Assembly (NCBI RefSeq): GCF_031426495.1
Contig: NZ_JANPLK010000009.1
Coordinates: forward strand, 1 to 64,000
DNA: 64,000 nt
Direction of reading: 5' to 3'
Source of the DNA: Gemmatimonas sp.
Lineage (GTDB): Bacteria > Gemmatimonadota > Gemmatimonadetes > Gemmatimonadales > Gemmatimonadaceae
Below the pieces are notes generated by a model. It ran no database searches. It was not told where the DNA came from and saw nothing but the letters and a program-made list of their open reading frames with translations. A program made the position numbers and the translations under genes. Below are positions 22,657-31,854 of the stretch, piece by piece (within the stretch, counting starts at the first letter, position 1; every line of letters begins with the position of its first letter).

Positions 22657-23981
22657 GCAGTCCGACAGAACTCGCAGCCATGTTGACGTCGCGCCCGAGC
22701 GCGCGTTCCGCCGAAATCATGGCGCGAGCGCGCGCTCGTTTTCCGGGCGGCGTCAACTCACCCGTGCGCGCCTTCGGTGGTGTGGGTGGAGAGCCGTTCG
22801 TCGCCAAGCGCGGGAAAGGCGCATTGGTGTGGGACGCCGATGGTAACGAGTATCTCGATTACATCCTGTCGTGGGGCCCGCTGGTGCTTGGGCATGCGCC
22901 TGATGTGGTTCTCGAGGCGGTGTCGCGCGCCATGCAGGACGGCACGAGCTTCGGCATGCCGACCGAGCGTGAGGTGGAGTTGGCCGACAAGATCGCCGAG
23001 CGGATGCCGCACATGGAGATGGTGCGCTTCACCTCCAGCGGCACCGAAGCGGCAATGACCATTGCCCGGCTGGCCCGTGCCATCACTGGCCGCGAATACA
23101 TCCTCAAGTTCGAAGGCTGTTACCACGGCCATGCCGATGCGTTTCTGGTGCGCGCCGGATCGGGGGTGGCCACGCTTGGGCTTCCCGATTCGCCCGGCGT
23201 ACCGGAAGCGCTGGCCAAGCTGACACTGACCTGCCGCTACAACGACCTCGAGGAGGTGGCCCGCATCGCCCGCGAGCATCCGTTGGCGGCCATCATGCTC
23301 GAACCGATCGTGGGCAACAGCGGCTTTATCGAGCCGCTCCCCGAGTTCATCCCCGGATTGCGGAAGATCGCTGACGAAACCGGGGCGTTGCTCGTCTTTG
23401 ATGAAGTCATGACCGGTTTCCGAATCGCCTTCGGCGGCGCGCGCGAGCGCTTTGGTGTCACCCCCGATCTCACGGCCCTGGGCAAGGTGATCGGCGGAGG
23501 CCTGCCGGTAGCTGCCTACGGCGGCCGTCGTGAGCTCATGCAGAACGTGGCGCCCACGGGCAAGGTGTATCAGGCTGGCACGCTTTCGGGGAATCCGTTG
23601 GCGATGGCGGCAGGACTCGCCACGCTCGGCGCGCTCACGCAAGAGGTGCATGACGGCATCACGGCGCAGACCGGCGTGCTCGTCCAGGGCATGCGGGACA
23701 TCGCCGCGCGGCATGGCGTGCCGTTCTCGGCCAGCCATTCCGGCTCGATGTGGGGCTTCTTCTTCCGGGACGAGCCCGTGCACACGTACGACGACGCGAA
23801 GTTGTCGGATACGGTGCTGTTCAAACGGTTCTTTCATGCGGCGCGTCGCCGTGGTGTATCGCTGGCGCCGTCGGCCTTCGAAGCGGGGTTCATGTCGTCG
23901 GCGCATGGCGTTGCGGAAATCGCCGAAACACTCACCCGGCTCGACGACGCGCTTGGCGCGGCTGTCGCGCACCGGGACTAG
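22653..23981 (+). CDS. hemL: glutamate-1-semialdehyde 2,1-aminomutase
   Basis: 442 residues, a class-III aminotransferase of the GSA-AM type. The PLP lysine is Lys278 in ALGKVIGGGLP. FPGGVNSPVRAF, FTSSGTEAAMTI, EGCYHGH and LVFDEVMTGFR are diagnostic. It makes 5-aminolevulinate, the C5-pathway precursor of haem and other tetrapyrroles, in the cytosol. Translation is coupled to rimO by an ATGA overlap. An SpoIID-like gene follows 11 bp later. Confidence 0.97.
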   Translation: MSSPTELAAMLTSRPSARSAEIMARARARFPGGVNSPVRAFGGVGGEPFVAKRGKGALVWDADGNEYLDYILSWGPLVLGHAPDVVLEAVSRAMQDGTSFGMPTEREVELADKIAERMPHMEMVRFTSSGTEAAMTIARLARAITGREYILKFEGCYHGHADAFLVRAGSGVATLGLPDSPGVPEALAKLTLTCRYNDLEEVARIAREHPLAAIMLEPIVGNSGFIEPLPEFIPGLRKIADETGALLVFDEVMTGFRIAFGGARERFGVTPDLTALGKVIGGGLPVAAYGGRRELMQNVAPTGKVYQAGTLSGNPLAMAAGLATLGALTQEVHDGITAQTGVLVQGMRDIAARHGVPFSASHSGSMWGFFFRDEPVHTYDDAKLSDTVLFKRFFHAARRRGVSLAPSAFEAGFMSSAHGVAEIAETLTRLDDALGAAVAHRD

Positions 23982-23992
23982 CCCAGGAGTTC

Positions 23993-25321
23993 ATGCGTTC
24001 GCTCATCGCTGGTGCCTTTGGTACGCTAGTGGCTGCGGCCGCCTTCACGGTGGCGTGCGCGCCGCGTGGTGGCAGCACTGGCTCCGGTACGCCGACGCCG
24101 GTGATGGACGGGCCGATCACGGGCGAAGCGCATGGGCGACTGGATGGACGAGACCGGATGGCGCGTATCGCGCTGGCCGGCAAGGCGCCGCAGGCGCCGG
24201 TGTCGGCCACGGGACGGTGGCGTATCGATGAGCAGGGTGGGCGCACGAAGCTGGTGACGGGGCAGGGCGCCGAGAACTGGCGTGTGGAGCAGCAGGGCGG
24301 GTTGCTGCGGGTGGCCGGTGACAATGGCGATGCCACCCCGTGGCGCGAGGGGCCGTTCGTCGCCCGCGCGGTCGACGGCGGCTCGGCGCTACGCTACGAC
24401 AACCGTCGCTATCGCGGTGAGCTCTGGTTCACACCGACCGACAGCGGCATTCTGGTGGTGAACCGGCTGCCGGTGGAGGAGTACCTGCGAGGCGTGGTGC
24501 CGATCGAATTGGGAACCCGGCAGACGGCGGATCGCGCCGCGCTCGAAGCACAGGCGATTGCCGCGCGAAGCTACGCGTACATCCGCGTGCCGTCGGACGA
24601 ATCGATTGAGCCGCGCTCGGGGTGGCACATGGTGGCCACGGTGCAGAATCAGGTGTATGCCGGGCTGGATGTGGAGGCGCCGATCGTGAATGAAGCGATC
24701 GACAACACGGCCGGATTGGTGATCCGCTACAACGGGTTGCTGGTGGACGCGCCGTACTACTCGTCATGCGGCGGACGGACGGCGGCGCCGAAGGAATCGT
24801 GGCGGGAGGTACGTGAGGAACCCTATCTGCAGTCGGTGGACGACATCGATCCGCGCACCGGGCGCCCGTACTGCGACATTTCGCCCCGGAATCACTGGAC
24901 GGCGGAGTTTGACGAAGCGCAGCTGAGCGAGACGGTGCGGCGGGCCCTGGTGGCGGCCGGCGCGCGCGATCCACGCCCAGGTGTGGTCACGGAGATGCGG
25001 GTGGAGGGCCGGACGGCGTCGGGGCGCGCCACGGCACTGGTACTTCGCACCGATCGCGGCGATGTGACCGTGCGCAACAACGAGATCCGGAATGTGCTGC
25101 GTGATACGCGTGGCGCGATCCTGTACAGCACGTATTTTTCAGTCGACCGCGAATCCCGTGCGCGTGGACACCTGACCGGTGTCAGCCTGCGCGGCCACGG
25201 CAACGGCCACGGAGTGGGGATGTGTCAGTGGGGAGCGATCGGCCGGTCACGGGCCGGCATCGACGCTCGCACGATCCTGCGTCATTACTATCCGGGGACC
25301 GTCGTCGGGTTCGCCGACTGA
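23993..25321 (+). CDS. SpoIID/LytB-domain lipoprotein
   Basis: 442 residues from MRSLIAGAFG (CCCAGGAG lies 6 bases upstream). A lipobox FTVAC (Cys about 20) indicates lipid anchoring. Residues about 135-430 form the SpoIID domain: GELWFTPTDSGILVVNRLPV, EEYLRGVVPIELG, ALEAQAIAARSYAY, TAGLVIRYNGLLVDAPYYSSCGG in part, and the closing GHGNGHGVGMCQWGA. SpoIID proteins are peptidoglycan lytic transglycosylases, in non-sporulating bacteria probably acting on denuded glycan during cell-wall remodelling. The catalytic Glu of the family likely corresponds to E in PIELG. It lies between hemL and an oxidoreductase gene on the same strand. Confidence 0.88.
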   Translation: MRSLIAGAFGTLVAAAAFTVACAPRGGSTGSGTPTPVMDGPITGEAHGRLDGRDRMARIALAGKAPQAPVSATGRWRIDEQGGRTKLVTGQGAENWRVEQQGGLLRVAGDNGDATPWREGPFVARAVDGGSALRYDNRRYRGELWFTPTDSGILVVNRLPVEEYLRGVVPIELGTRQTADRAALEAQAIAARSYAYIRVPSDESIEPRSGWHMVATVQNQVYAGLDVEAPIVNEAIDNTAGLVIRYNGLLVDAPYYSSCGGRTAAPKESWREVREEPYLQSVDDIDPRTGRPYCDISPRNHWTAEFDEAQLSETVRRALVAAGARDPRPGVVTEMRVEGRTASGRATALVLRTDRGDVTVRNNEIRNVLRDTRGAILYSTYFSVDRESRARGHLTGVSLRGHGNGHGVGMCQWGAIGRSRAGIDARTILRHYYPGTVVGFAD

Positions 25322-25343
25322 TCTGTCATCTCCGGAGGCGTGA

Positions 25344-26348
25344 ATGAAAGACGGCGTACGTATAGCCGTCGTCGGCACGGGTGCGATTGCCCAGCTGACG
25401 CACATCCCAGTACTGTCCAAGCTGCGCGGCGCCAAACTGGTCGCGTTGTGCGATAACGATGCGGCCAAAGCGCGTGCGCTGGCGGATCGTTTCGAGGTGC
25501 CCGACGTATTCACCGACTTCGAGGAGCTGCTCGACAGCGACGAACTCGACGCGGTGATTATCTCCACGCCCAATCACTTGCACGAGCCGCACGTGCTGTC
25601 AGCACTGCGCAAGAAGCTGCACGTGCTGTGTGAGCGTCCGTTGTCGCTCTCCACGCGCGGCATCGAGCGGTGTATTGCCGCCGCGCACAAGGCCGATCGA
25701 CGGTTGGTGGTGGGGCACAATCATCGCTTCCGCTCCGACGTGCAGGCGCTCGACCAGTTCATCCGCAATGCGGAGCTGGGTCAGGTCACCTCCATTCGGG
25801 CCGGTTCGTTGCAGATGAAGCACACCGCTGATGGGTGGCGCAATCGTCGCGCCGAATCGGGCGGCGGCGTGTTCCTCGAGCACGGGTTCCCGCTGCTTGA
25901 TCTGGCCATGTGGCTGGCCGATGGGCCGAATCCGATCCGTGTCGTGTCGTCGATGCGTCGCGGTCGCGCGTCGGGCTCGGTGGAAGACGCGATGCAAGTG
26001 TTCCTCGAGTGCGACAACGGACTCGTGCTGAACATCGATGTATCGTGGTCGTACGTCGGCGACGAAGATCGCTGGTGGTTTGAAGTGCATGCCACCCGTG
26101 GCTCCGCGCGATTGGCGCCGTTGCGCGTCACGAAGGAGCTGAACGGACGCGCAGTCGATGTGTCGCCGTCGGGCGCCGCGGCGCGCGAAAGCCCGTTCCT
26201 GCAGAGCTACCGGGCAGAGATTGCGCACTTCCTGGCGGTCATCAACGGCGACGCCCCGTACGAGCCACCCACCGATCAGGTACTGGTGCAGAAGGTGGTC
26301 GAGGCGATCTACAAGGCCGCCGACGACGGGAAAGAGATCCGCTTCTGA
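25344..26348 (+). CDS. Gfo/Idh/MocA-family oxidoreductase
   Basis: 334 residues. An N-terminal Rossmann domain (VAVVGTGAIAQ-like loop: IAVVGTGAIAQLTHIP; NAD(P)-binding Asp in VALCDND) is followed by a C-terminal alpha/beta substrate domain with GGGVFLEHGFPLLDLAMWLA. The family's catalytic EKP motif reads ERP here (HVLCERPLSLS), so the usual lysine is replaced by arginine; the LEHGFPLLDL segment supplies the usual Asp and His region. Substrates of the family are sugars and cyclitols, and the one used here cannot be told. A GGAGG lies seven bases before the ATG. Its last base is the first base of the next gene (ATGATGG region), implying coupling. Confidence 0.88.
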   Translation: MKDGVRIAVVGTGAIAQLTHIPVLSKLRGAKLVALCDNDAAKARALADRFEVPDVFTDFEELLDSDELDAVIISTPNHLHEPHVLSALRKKLHVLCERPLSLSTRGIERCIAAAHKADRRLVVGHNHRFRSDVQALDQFIRNAELGQVTSIRAGSLQMKHTADGWRNRRAESGGGVFLEHGFPLLDLAMWLADGPNPIRVVSSMRRGRASGSVEDAMQVFLECDNGLVLNIDVSWSYVGDEDRWWFEVHATRGSARLAPLRVTKELNGRAVDVSPSGAAARESPFLQSYRAEIAHFLAVINGDAPYEPPTDQVLVQKVVEAIYKAADDGKEIRF

Positions 26349-27661
26349 TGGTCGTGACCGCTGTTCGGCGCCTGTTGGCGGCGGCGATGCTGATGGCATC
26401 GTCGGCGCTGGCGGCACAGTCGACCGAAGCAACGCAGACGCCGCGGCCACCGGCTCCCGGCGTGTCGGCATCCCTCGACAGTGTGCGCGCTGAACGCGGC
26501 GCGCGCATGTCGGTGGCGATCATCACGTACGGGCCCGGCGAATTCGTGTTCGAGAAGTTCGGACACATCGCGCTGGCACTCACGGACAGCACCACTGGTG
26601 AGAGCATCGCCTTCAACTGGGGCATGTTCGACTTCAATCAGCCCAATTTTCTCGGACGCTTTCTCACCGGCGATACGAACTATTGGATGGAAGGCTACCG
26701 TACCGCCGATTTCAATGCGGCGTACATGCGCGAGAATCGCACGGTCCGCAAACTCGAGCTGCAGCTCAGCGCCGTGCAGCGCGGTGCCATTGCCGATTTC
26801 GTGCGCTGGAATGCGCAGGACGCGAACAAGTACTATCGCTACGATTACTACGCCGACAACTGCGCCACGCGCGTGCGTGACGTGTTGAATTGGGCGCTGC
26901 AGGGACAACTCGACGCACCGTTCGCGTTGCCCGGCAGCGGCCGCACCTGGCGCAATGAAACGGCGCGCATCACGGCCAGCGATCCGCTGGTGTATCCCGG
27001 CATTCAGGTTGCCCTCGGTCGTAACGCCGATCACGTGCTCACCAAGTGGGAAGAGTCGTTCCTGCCCGATCTGCTGGCGAATCATCTGGCGGCGCTTTCG
27101 GTCAAGGATGCGAATGGCGCGTCGATGAAGCTGGTGACCAGTGACTCCGTGCGCTACACCGCCGACCGCGCCCCGATGCCCGAGGTGGCGCCGTCTCGCG
27201 TACCGATGGCGTTGGTGCTCGGTGTCGGGCTCGCCGTGCTCGTGGTGCTGCTGTCTCGCGCCGGGTCGGTGGCGGTACGCGTTGTGGTGGCCGTGTTCTC
27301 GGTGCTTTGGTTCGCTGTCGGAGGCGTACTTGGTACGGCGTTGCTGTTGGCCGGTACCGTCACCAAGCACATCCCGTACATGGGTGCCAATCTCACGGTG
27401 CTGCAGCTGCATCCGCTCATGCTGGTGGCGGCCGTGGTGGTCACGGCGTCGCTGTGGCGCGGGGCGCGCACGCGCGCGGCGCTCGGTGTGTCGCTCGTGA
27501 TCGCCGTGCTGTCGCTGGTGGGACTGGCCCTCCAGTTGGTGCCGTCGTTGTATCAGCAGAGCGGTGTCGTACTCGCCGTGATCGTGCCGGTGCAGGCGGC
27601 ATTTGCGGTGGCCATTCTGCGACTTCGGTCGCGCGTGCGTTCCGACAGCGCCACGCGATGA
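26348..27661 (+). CDS. DUF4105-domain membrane protein
   Basis: 437 residues. A signal peptide (ending ALAAQ) is followed by a periplasmic DUF4105 (Lnb N-terminal type) domain, about 50-270: GEFVFEKFGHIALAL with a conserved His, AFNWGMFDF, YYADNCATRVRDVLN with a conserved Cys. These resemble NlpC/P60-type thiol-enzyme residues. Four or five transmembrane helices follow (MALVLGVGLAVLVVLLS to AVIVPVQAAFAVAIL). A cysteine hydrolase or acyltransferase role is possible from the His/Cys pattern, but it is uncharacterised. The gene is sandwiched by overlaps: 1 bp with the oxidoreductase and 4 bp (ATGA) with hyuA. Confidence 0.85.
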   Translation: MVVTAVRRLLAAAMLMASSALAAQSTEATQTPRPPAPGVSASLDSVRAERGARMSVAIITYGPGEFVFEKFGHIALALTDSTTGESIAFNWGMFDFNQPNFLGRFLTGDTNYWMEGYRTADFNAAYMRENRTVRKLELQLSAVQRGAIADFVRWNAQDANKYYRYDYYADNCATRVRDVLNWALQGQLDAPFALPGSGRTWRNETARITASDPLVYPGIQVALGRNADHVLTKWEESFLPDLLANHLAALSVKDANGASMKLVTSDSVRYTADRAPMPEVAPSRVPMALVLGVGLAVLVVLLSRAGSVAVRVVVAVFSVLWFAVGGVLGTALLLAGTVTKHIPYMGANLTVLQLHPLMLVAAVVVTASLWRGARTRAALGVSLVIAVLSLVGLALQLVPSLYQQSGVVLAVIVPVQAAFAVAILRLRSRVRSDSATR

Positions 27662-29616
27662 CCACGCATCGCATCGCCGTCGGCATCGACGTGGGCGGGA
27701 CGTTCACCGACCTCGCTGCGTTGCACGCCGATGGAACGGTGCACACGTCGAAGGTGCTGAGCGTCGCGACGGATCGCGCGGCCGGTGTGTTGGAAGCGCT
27801 CCGTGTGGCGGCGCTGAATGGGTCGCAGATTGCGCACATCGCGCACGGCACGACAGTGGTCACCAATCTGCTACTCGAACGCGCGGGAGCCCGCGTGGTC
27901 GCGTGTGCCACCGAAGGATTTACCGACCTGCTCGAACTGCGTCGGCAGGAGCGCGCGGCGCTGTACGACCTGGCCAAGCAGCACCCGCGCCCGCTGGTGG
28001 AGCCGGCGCAGGTGATTCCGGTGCGCGAGCGCATCACGCCCGATGGCGTCACGCTGGCGCTTACCGACGAGGCGATTGCCGAGGTGATCGCCGCGGTGAC
28101 GGCGCAGCAGCCGGACACGGTGGCGATCACGCTGTTGCACGCGTATGGCGATCCGTCGCATGAGCGTGCGTTACGTGACGCGCTGGTCGCGGCGCTCGCA
28201 GTCGCCGGACTGGTGGTCGACGTGGTGTGTTCCCACGAGGCGCTGCCCGAAATCCGCGAGTACGAGCGGATGGCGACCACGGTGGCCGAAGCGTACGCGC
28301 GACCGGCGGTGCGCCGGTATCTGGCGGGGCTCTCGGAACGACTGGCGCAGCACGACTATCCGGCGCCGCGCGTGATGACCTCGGCCGGCGGCACGCTGTC
28401 AGCGCACGACGCCGCGTCGCATGCGGCCGCGCTGGCGCTCTCGGGCCCCGCTGGCGGCGTGACGGGGGCGGCAGCAATTGCGCGTGCCCTCGGGGTGTCG
28501 CGGGCTCTGACGATCGATATCGGGGGCACCAGCGCCGATGTGGGATTGGTGGACGACGGCGAGCCGCTGGTGGAGCGTGGTGGTGCGGTGGCCGGTGTCC
28601 CGATCGCGTTGCCACGCGTGCTGGTGGAGGCGGTCGCGGCCGGCGGTGGCAGCATCGCCTGGCTCGACGATGGCGGTGCGCTGCGCACGGGACCGATGAG
28701 TGCTGGCGCGTCACCCGGCCCAGCGGCGTATGGTCGCGGGGGCGTGCGCCCCACGGTTACCGATGCGCACGTGGTGCTGGGCACGATCGCCCCGGGCGAG
28801 TGGAGCGGCGGCGTCACGATCAGTCTGGAGCACGCGCGGGCCGCGGTCGACACCATCGCGGCACCGCTCGGCGTGTCGCTCGAACGGGCGGCCGAAGCCA
28901 TCATCGCCACGGCCGACGCCACGATGGCGCGTGCGCTGCGCCGCGTGTCGGTGGAGCGCGGCGTCGATCCGCGCGACGTCCCCCTGATCGCGTTCGGTGG
29001 CGGCGGTCCGCTGCATGCCTGTGGATTGGCGGAGCGCTTGGGCATGCGGCAGGTGATCGTGCCGCCACATGCGGGCGTGTTGAGCGCGGTGGGTCTCGCG
29101 CTGGCGCCCGAACGTCGCGAGTCGTTGGTGAGCGTGATGCAACGCGCTGATGACATGAGCGCGGCATCATTCGCCACGCTGCTCGAGCAGGAGGCGCGTG
29201 CCATGCGCACTGACGGCGACGACGCGGTGCCGCTCAACGTGCGCTGGTGGCTGCGTGCCCGGTACGAGGGCCAAGGCTACGAGCTCGACGTCCCGGTGCA
29301 ACCCGGCGACACACCGGGCGCCGTAGCGGAACGGTTCGTGGCGCGGCATGATCAGCGCGCGGGTTTTGTCCTCGATCGGGCAGTTGAGTTTATCAGTGCC
29401 CGCACGACACTCAGCAGTGCGCCGTGGCCCGTGCACTTCGCACGTCCCAAGCGCGATGGTGTGTTGGCGGACGGTGTGGACGACGGACGCGCCATGGCGC
29501 GGGTGTTGGAGGGTCCGGCAGTCGTGCGGTTGCCGGATGCGACCATGCGGATCGCGCCGGGTTGGACGGCGCGATCGCTGGAAATCGGAGGGTGGATGCT
29601 GGAGCAGCAACGATGA
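27658..29616 (+). CDS. hydantoinase/oxoprolinase family protein, A subunit
   Basis: 652 residues from the ATG that overlaps the upstream stop; the open frame reaches further left only as a shadow. HyuA signatures: VGIDVGGTFTDLAAL phosphate loop, IAHGTTVVTNLLLERAG, EYERMATTVAEAYARP, LSGPAGGVTGAAAIA, TIDIGGTSADVGLV and FGGGGPLHACGLAERLG, an ASKHA-type ATPase fold. With HyuB it would hydrolyse a cyclic amide such as a hydantoin or 5-oxoproline at the expense of ATP, in the cytosol. The B subunit gene lies two genes downstream, separated by a uracil-DNA-glycosylase-like gene. A gene symbol is withheld because the substrate is unknown. Confidence 0.92.
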   Translation: MTTHRIAVGIDVGGTFTDLAALHADGTVHTSKVLSVATDRAAGVLEALRVAALNGSQIAHIAHGTTVVTNLLLERAGARVVACATEGFTDLLELRRQERAALYDLAKQHPRPLVEPAQVIPVRERITPDGVTLALTDEAIAEVIAAVTAQQPDTVAITLLHAYGDPSHERALRDALVAALAVAGLVVDVVCSHEALPEIREYERMATTVAEAYARPAVRRYLAGLSERLAQHDYPAPRVMTSAGGTLSAHDAASHAAALALSGPAGGVTGAAAIARALGVSRALTIDIGGTSADVGLVDDGEPLVERGGAVAGVPIALPRVLVEAVAAGGGSIAWLDDGGALRTGPMSAGASPGPAAYGRGGVRPTVTDAHVVLGTIAPGEWSGGVTISLEHARAAVDTIAAPLGVSLERAAEAIIATADATMARALRRVSVERGVDPRDVPLIAFGGGGPLHACGLAERLGMRQVIVPPHAGVLSAVGLALAPERRESLVSVMQRADDMSAASFATLLEQEARAMRTDGDDAVPLNVRWWLRARYEGQGYELDVPVQPGDTPGAVAERFVARHDQRAGFVLDRAVEFISARTTLSSAPWPVHFARPKRDGVLADGVDDGRAMARVLEGPAVVRLPDATMRIAPGWTARSLEIGGWMLEQQR

Positions 29617-30278
29617 CCATATCGAAGACGACGCATATCGGACGCATTCTCGGCACGCCGGTGCCGATGCTGATGCCGCTGGACGGCCCAGTGCATGTGC
29701 TGCTCATCGGTGAGGCACCGGGACCGCGCGGTGCCGACAAGAGCGGCGTGCCGTTTCTGGGCGACGCGGCGGGCAAGGTGCTGTACGACGTGCTCGTGCG
29801 AATGGGGGCCATGACCTTGCCGCCGGAAATCGACAGCATGGAGTGGGACGGCTCGCTGTTCGTGGCCAACAGCATCGTGCCGATCGCGCAGGGTATCGCG
29901 CTCGGCAATGCGTTCGACCGCTGCCCGACCGACGACGGCGCGTCCTTTCGCGCGCCCATGCGCTCGGAGCTCGAGGGCGTCGCGAACCTTGGTCGTCTGA
30001 CCCGGGACATCACCATGCTGCGCACGCGCGGACTGAAAGGCATCGTGACGCTTGGTCGCGTGGCCACGCGCACGGTCGATACCCTGTTCAAGCGCACGCC
30101 AATGCCGGACCTGGCGCGCCGCGCGCTGCCGCATCCGTCGGCGCAGGGGCTGTTGTCGATGGCGCCCGATCGCGGCAAGGGCGCGAAGATGGCTGACCTG
30201 CAGGAAGCGTGGATGGTCCGGTGTCAGTATGCGGTGTTGCAGGCCGGGTATCCGGCGCCCGAGGCGAATCCGTCGTGA
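29613..30278 (+). CDS. uracil-DNA glycosylase superfamily protein
   Basis: 221 residues, ATG overlapping the hyuA stop. Motif A reads LIGEAPGPRGADKSGVPFLG with AAGKVL, the pattern of family 4/5 uracil-DNA glycosylases. FVANSIVPI matches the middle region where VtNvVkc is usual, and RALPHPSAQGL the C-terminal HPS motif. The four iron-sulfur cysteines typical of family 4 are not in place (only Cys in DRCPTDD and RCQY), so it may be a different subfamily or a non-DNA role. Its position inside a hydantoinase operon, overlapping both neighbours, is unusual and could mean a cyclic nucleobase substrate is handled (inference). Confidence 0.78.
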   Translation: MTISKTTHIGRILGTPVPMLMPLDGPVHVLLIGEAPGPRGADKSGVPFLGDAAGKVLYDVLVRMGAMTLPPEIDSMEWDGSLFVANSIVPIAQGIALGNAFDRCPTDDGASFRAPMRSELEGVANLGRLTRDITMLRTRGLKGIVTLGRVATRTVDTLFKRTPMPDLARRALPHPSAQGLLSMAPDRGKGAKMADLQEAWMVRCQYAVLQAGYPAPEANPS

Positions 30279-31852
30279 CGTCGATTCGCGCGCGTTTCGA
30301 CGCGCTCGAACTCACGGTGTTCTCGCAGGGCGTGGCCATGCTCGCCGAGGAGATGGGCGGGTTGCTGGAGCGCAGCAGCATTTCGCCGAACATCAGGGAG
30401 CGTCGTGATGCGAGCTGTGCGCTGTTCGACGCCGATGGACGCATGGTGGCGCAGGCGGCGCACATCCCCGTGCATCTGGGCGCGATGCCGGAGTCGGTGG
30501 CGGCGGTACGCGCCTGCGGTGCGGCCCCGGGCGACGTATTTCTGCTGAACGATCCGTCGCACGGCGGCTCGCATTTGCCCGACCTCACGATGGTCGAGGT
30601 GATCGCTGACGCCAACGATGCGCAGCGCATCATCGGGTACGCCGCCGTGCGCGCGCACCATGCGGATGTCGGTGGTATGAGTCCGGGCAGCATGCCGTTC
30701 GGCGCTACGGAACTGTTTCAGGAAGGCATCATTGTGCCGCCGGTGCGCATCGAGCGCGCCGGTGTGGCGCAAGACGATGTGATGAGGCTGGTGCTCGCCA
30801 ATGTGCGCACGCCGGAAGAGCGCGAAGGTGATCTGCGCGCGCAGCGCGCGGCGTGTGCGGCGGGACGCACGGGCTGGCAGGCGCTGCACGCCCGACTCGG
30901 CGCCGACGCGTTGGGCGACGCCGTGAACGCACTGCTCGATTACACCGAGCGTCGCGTGCGGGCGCGCCTGGAGCTGTTGGAGGGCGCCGAAGGCCGCGCC
31001 GCCGACGCGTTGGAAGGCGACGGCGTGAGCGACGCGCCGATTCCGGTGGTGGTGCACGTGCGCGTGAAGGACGCAACGCTGCACCTCGATCTCACCGGCA
31101 CGTCACCCGCGGTGCGCGGCAACGTGAACGCGCCACCGGCGGTGGCGCGCGCGGCCGCGGTGTTTGTGCTTCGCGTGTTGTGCGACGATGACGTGCCGGT
31201 GAACGACGGCGTGGCGCGCGCGCTGGCCCTCACGATTCCCGACGACTGTGTGGCGAACGCGAAGCGGCCCAGCGCCGTAGCGGCGGGCAACGTGGAACTG
31301 TCACAGCGCATGACGGATGTCTGCTTCGCGGCGCTGTCGGCAGCGGCGGCCAGCATTGGTGTACATGACCTGCCGATTCCAGCCTGCGGTCAGGGCACGA
31401 TGAACAACGTCACGCTCGGCGCTCCCGGCTGGAGCTTTTACGAGACGCTTGGCGGCGGACAAGGGGGTAGTGCGCGCGGCGACGGACCCGATGCCGTACA
31501 CGTGGGCATGAGCAACACGCGCAACACGCCGGTGGAATCGCTGGAGCGCGCGTATCCGCTGCGGGTGGTGGAGTACTCGGTGCGTCGCGGCAGCGGTGGT
31601 GCCGGTGCCAGTCGCGGCGGCGACGGTATCGTGAGGCGTTATCAGGCGATGGTGCCGTGCACGGCCACGCTGCTTACCGAACGTCGGCGTGTGGCGCCGC
31701 CGGGAGCGAACGGTGGTGGTGACGCGCTGCCGGGGCGGAACTTGCTGAACGGCGAGCTGCTGCCGGCCAAGTGCCGCGTGAACATCAGCGCGGGCGACGT
31801 GCTGACGCTAGAGACGCCAGGAGGCGGAGGATGGGGGTTGGGGAACAGCTAG
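30275..31852 (+). CDS. hydantoinase/oxoprolinase family protein, B subunit
   Basis: 525 residues from the GTG (GTGA overlap with the preceding stop). HyuB signatures: FDALELTVFSQGVAMLAEEM, RSSISPNIRERRDASCALFD, LLNDPSHGGSHLPDLTMV, AVRAHHADVGGMSPGSMP with probable metal-binding His-His-Asp, and the C-terminal GGGQGGSARGDGPDAVHVGM and TPGGGGWG. It pairs with HyuA (27658) for ATP-dependent ring opening of cyclic amides. It ends the overlapping run from the oxidoreductase at 25344. The large inverted array at 31855 starts 3 bp after its stop and probably ends transcription. Confidence 0.92.
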   Translation: MTSIRARFDALELTVFSQGVAMLAEEMGGLLERSSISPNIRERRDASCALFDADGRMVAQAAHIPVHLGAMPESVAAVRACGAAPGDVFLLNDPSHGGSHLPDLTMVEVIADANDAQRIIGYAAVRAHHADVGGMSPGSMPFGATELFQEGIIVPPVRIERAGVAQDDVMRLVLANVRTPEEREGDLRAQRAACAAGRTGWQALHARLGADALGDAVNALLDYTERRVRARLELLEGAEGRAADALEGDGVSDAPIPVVVHVRVKDATLHLDLTGTSPAVRGNVNAPPAVARAAAVFVLRVLCDDDVPVNDGVARALALTIPDDCVANAKRPSAVAAGNVELSQRMTDVCFAALSAAAASIGVHDLPIPACGQGTMNNVTLGAPGWSFYETLGGGQGGSARGDGPDAVHVGMSNTRNTPVESLERAYPLRVVEYSVRRGSGGAGASRGGDGIVRRYQAMVPCTATLLTERRRVAPPGANGGGDALPGRNLLNGELLPAKCRVNISAGDVLTLETPGGGGWGLGNS

Positions 31853-31854
31853 GG

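Noticed and set aside
22758..23972. 404-codon open frame on the minus strand
   Set aside because: Antisense shadow of hemL; composition is Arg/His-rich without motifs.
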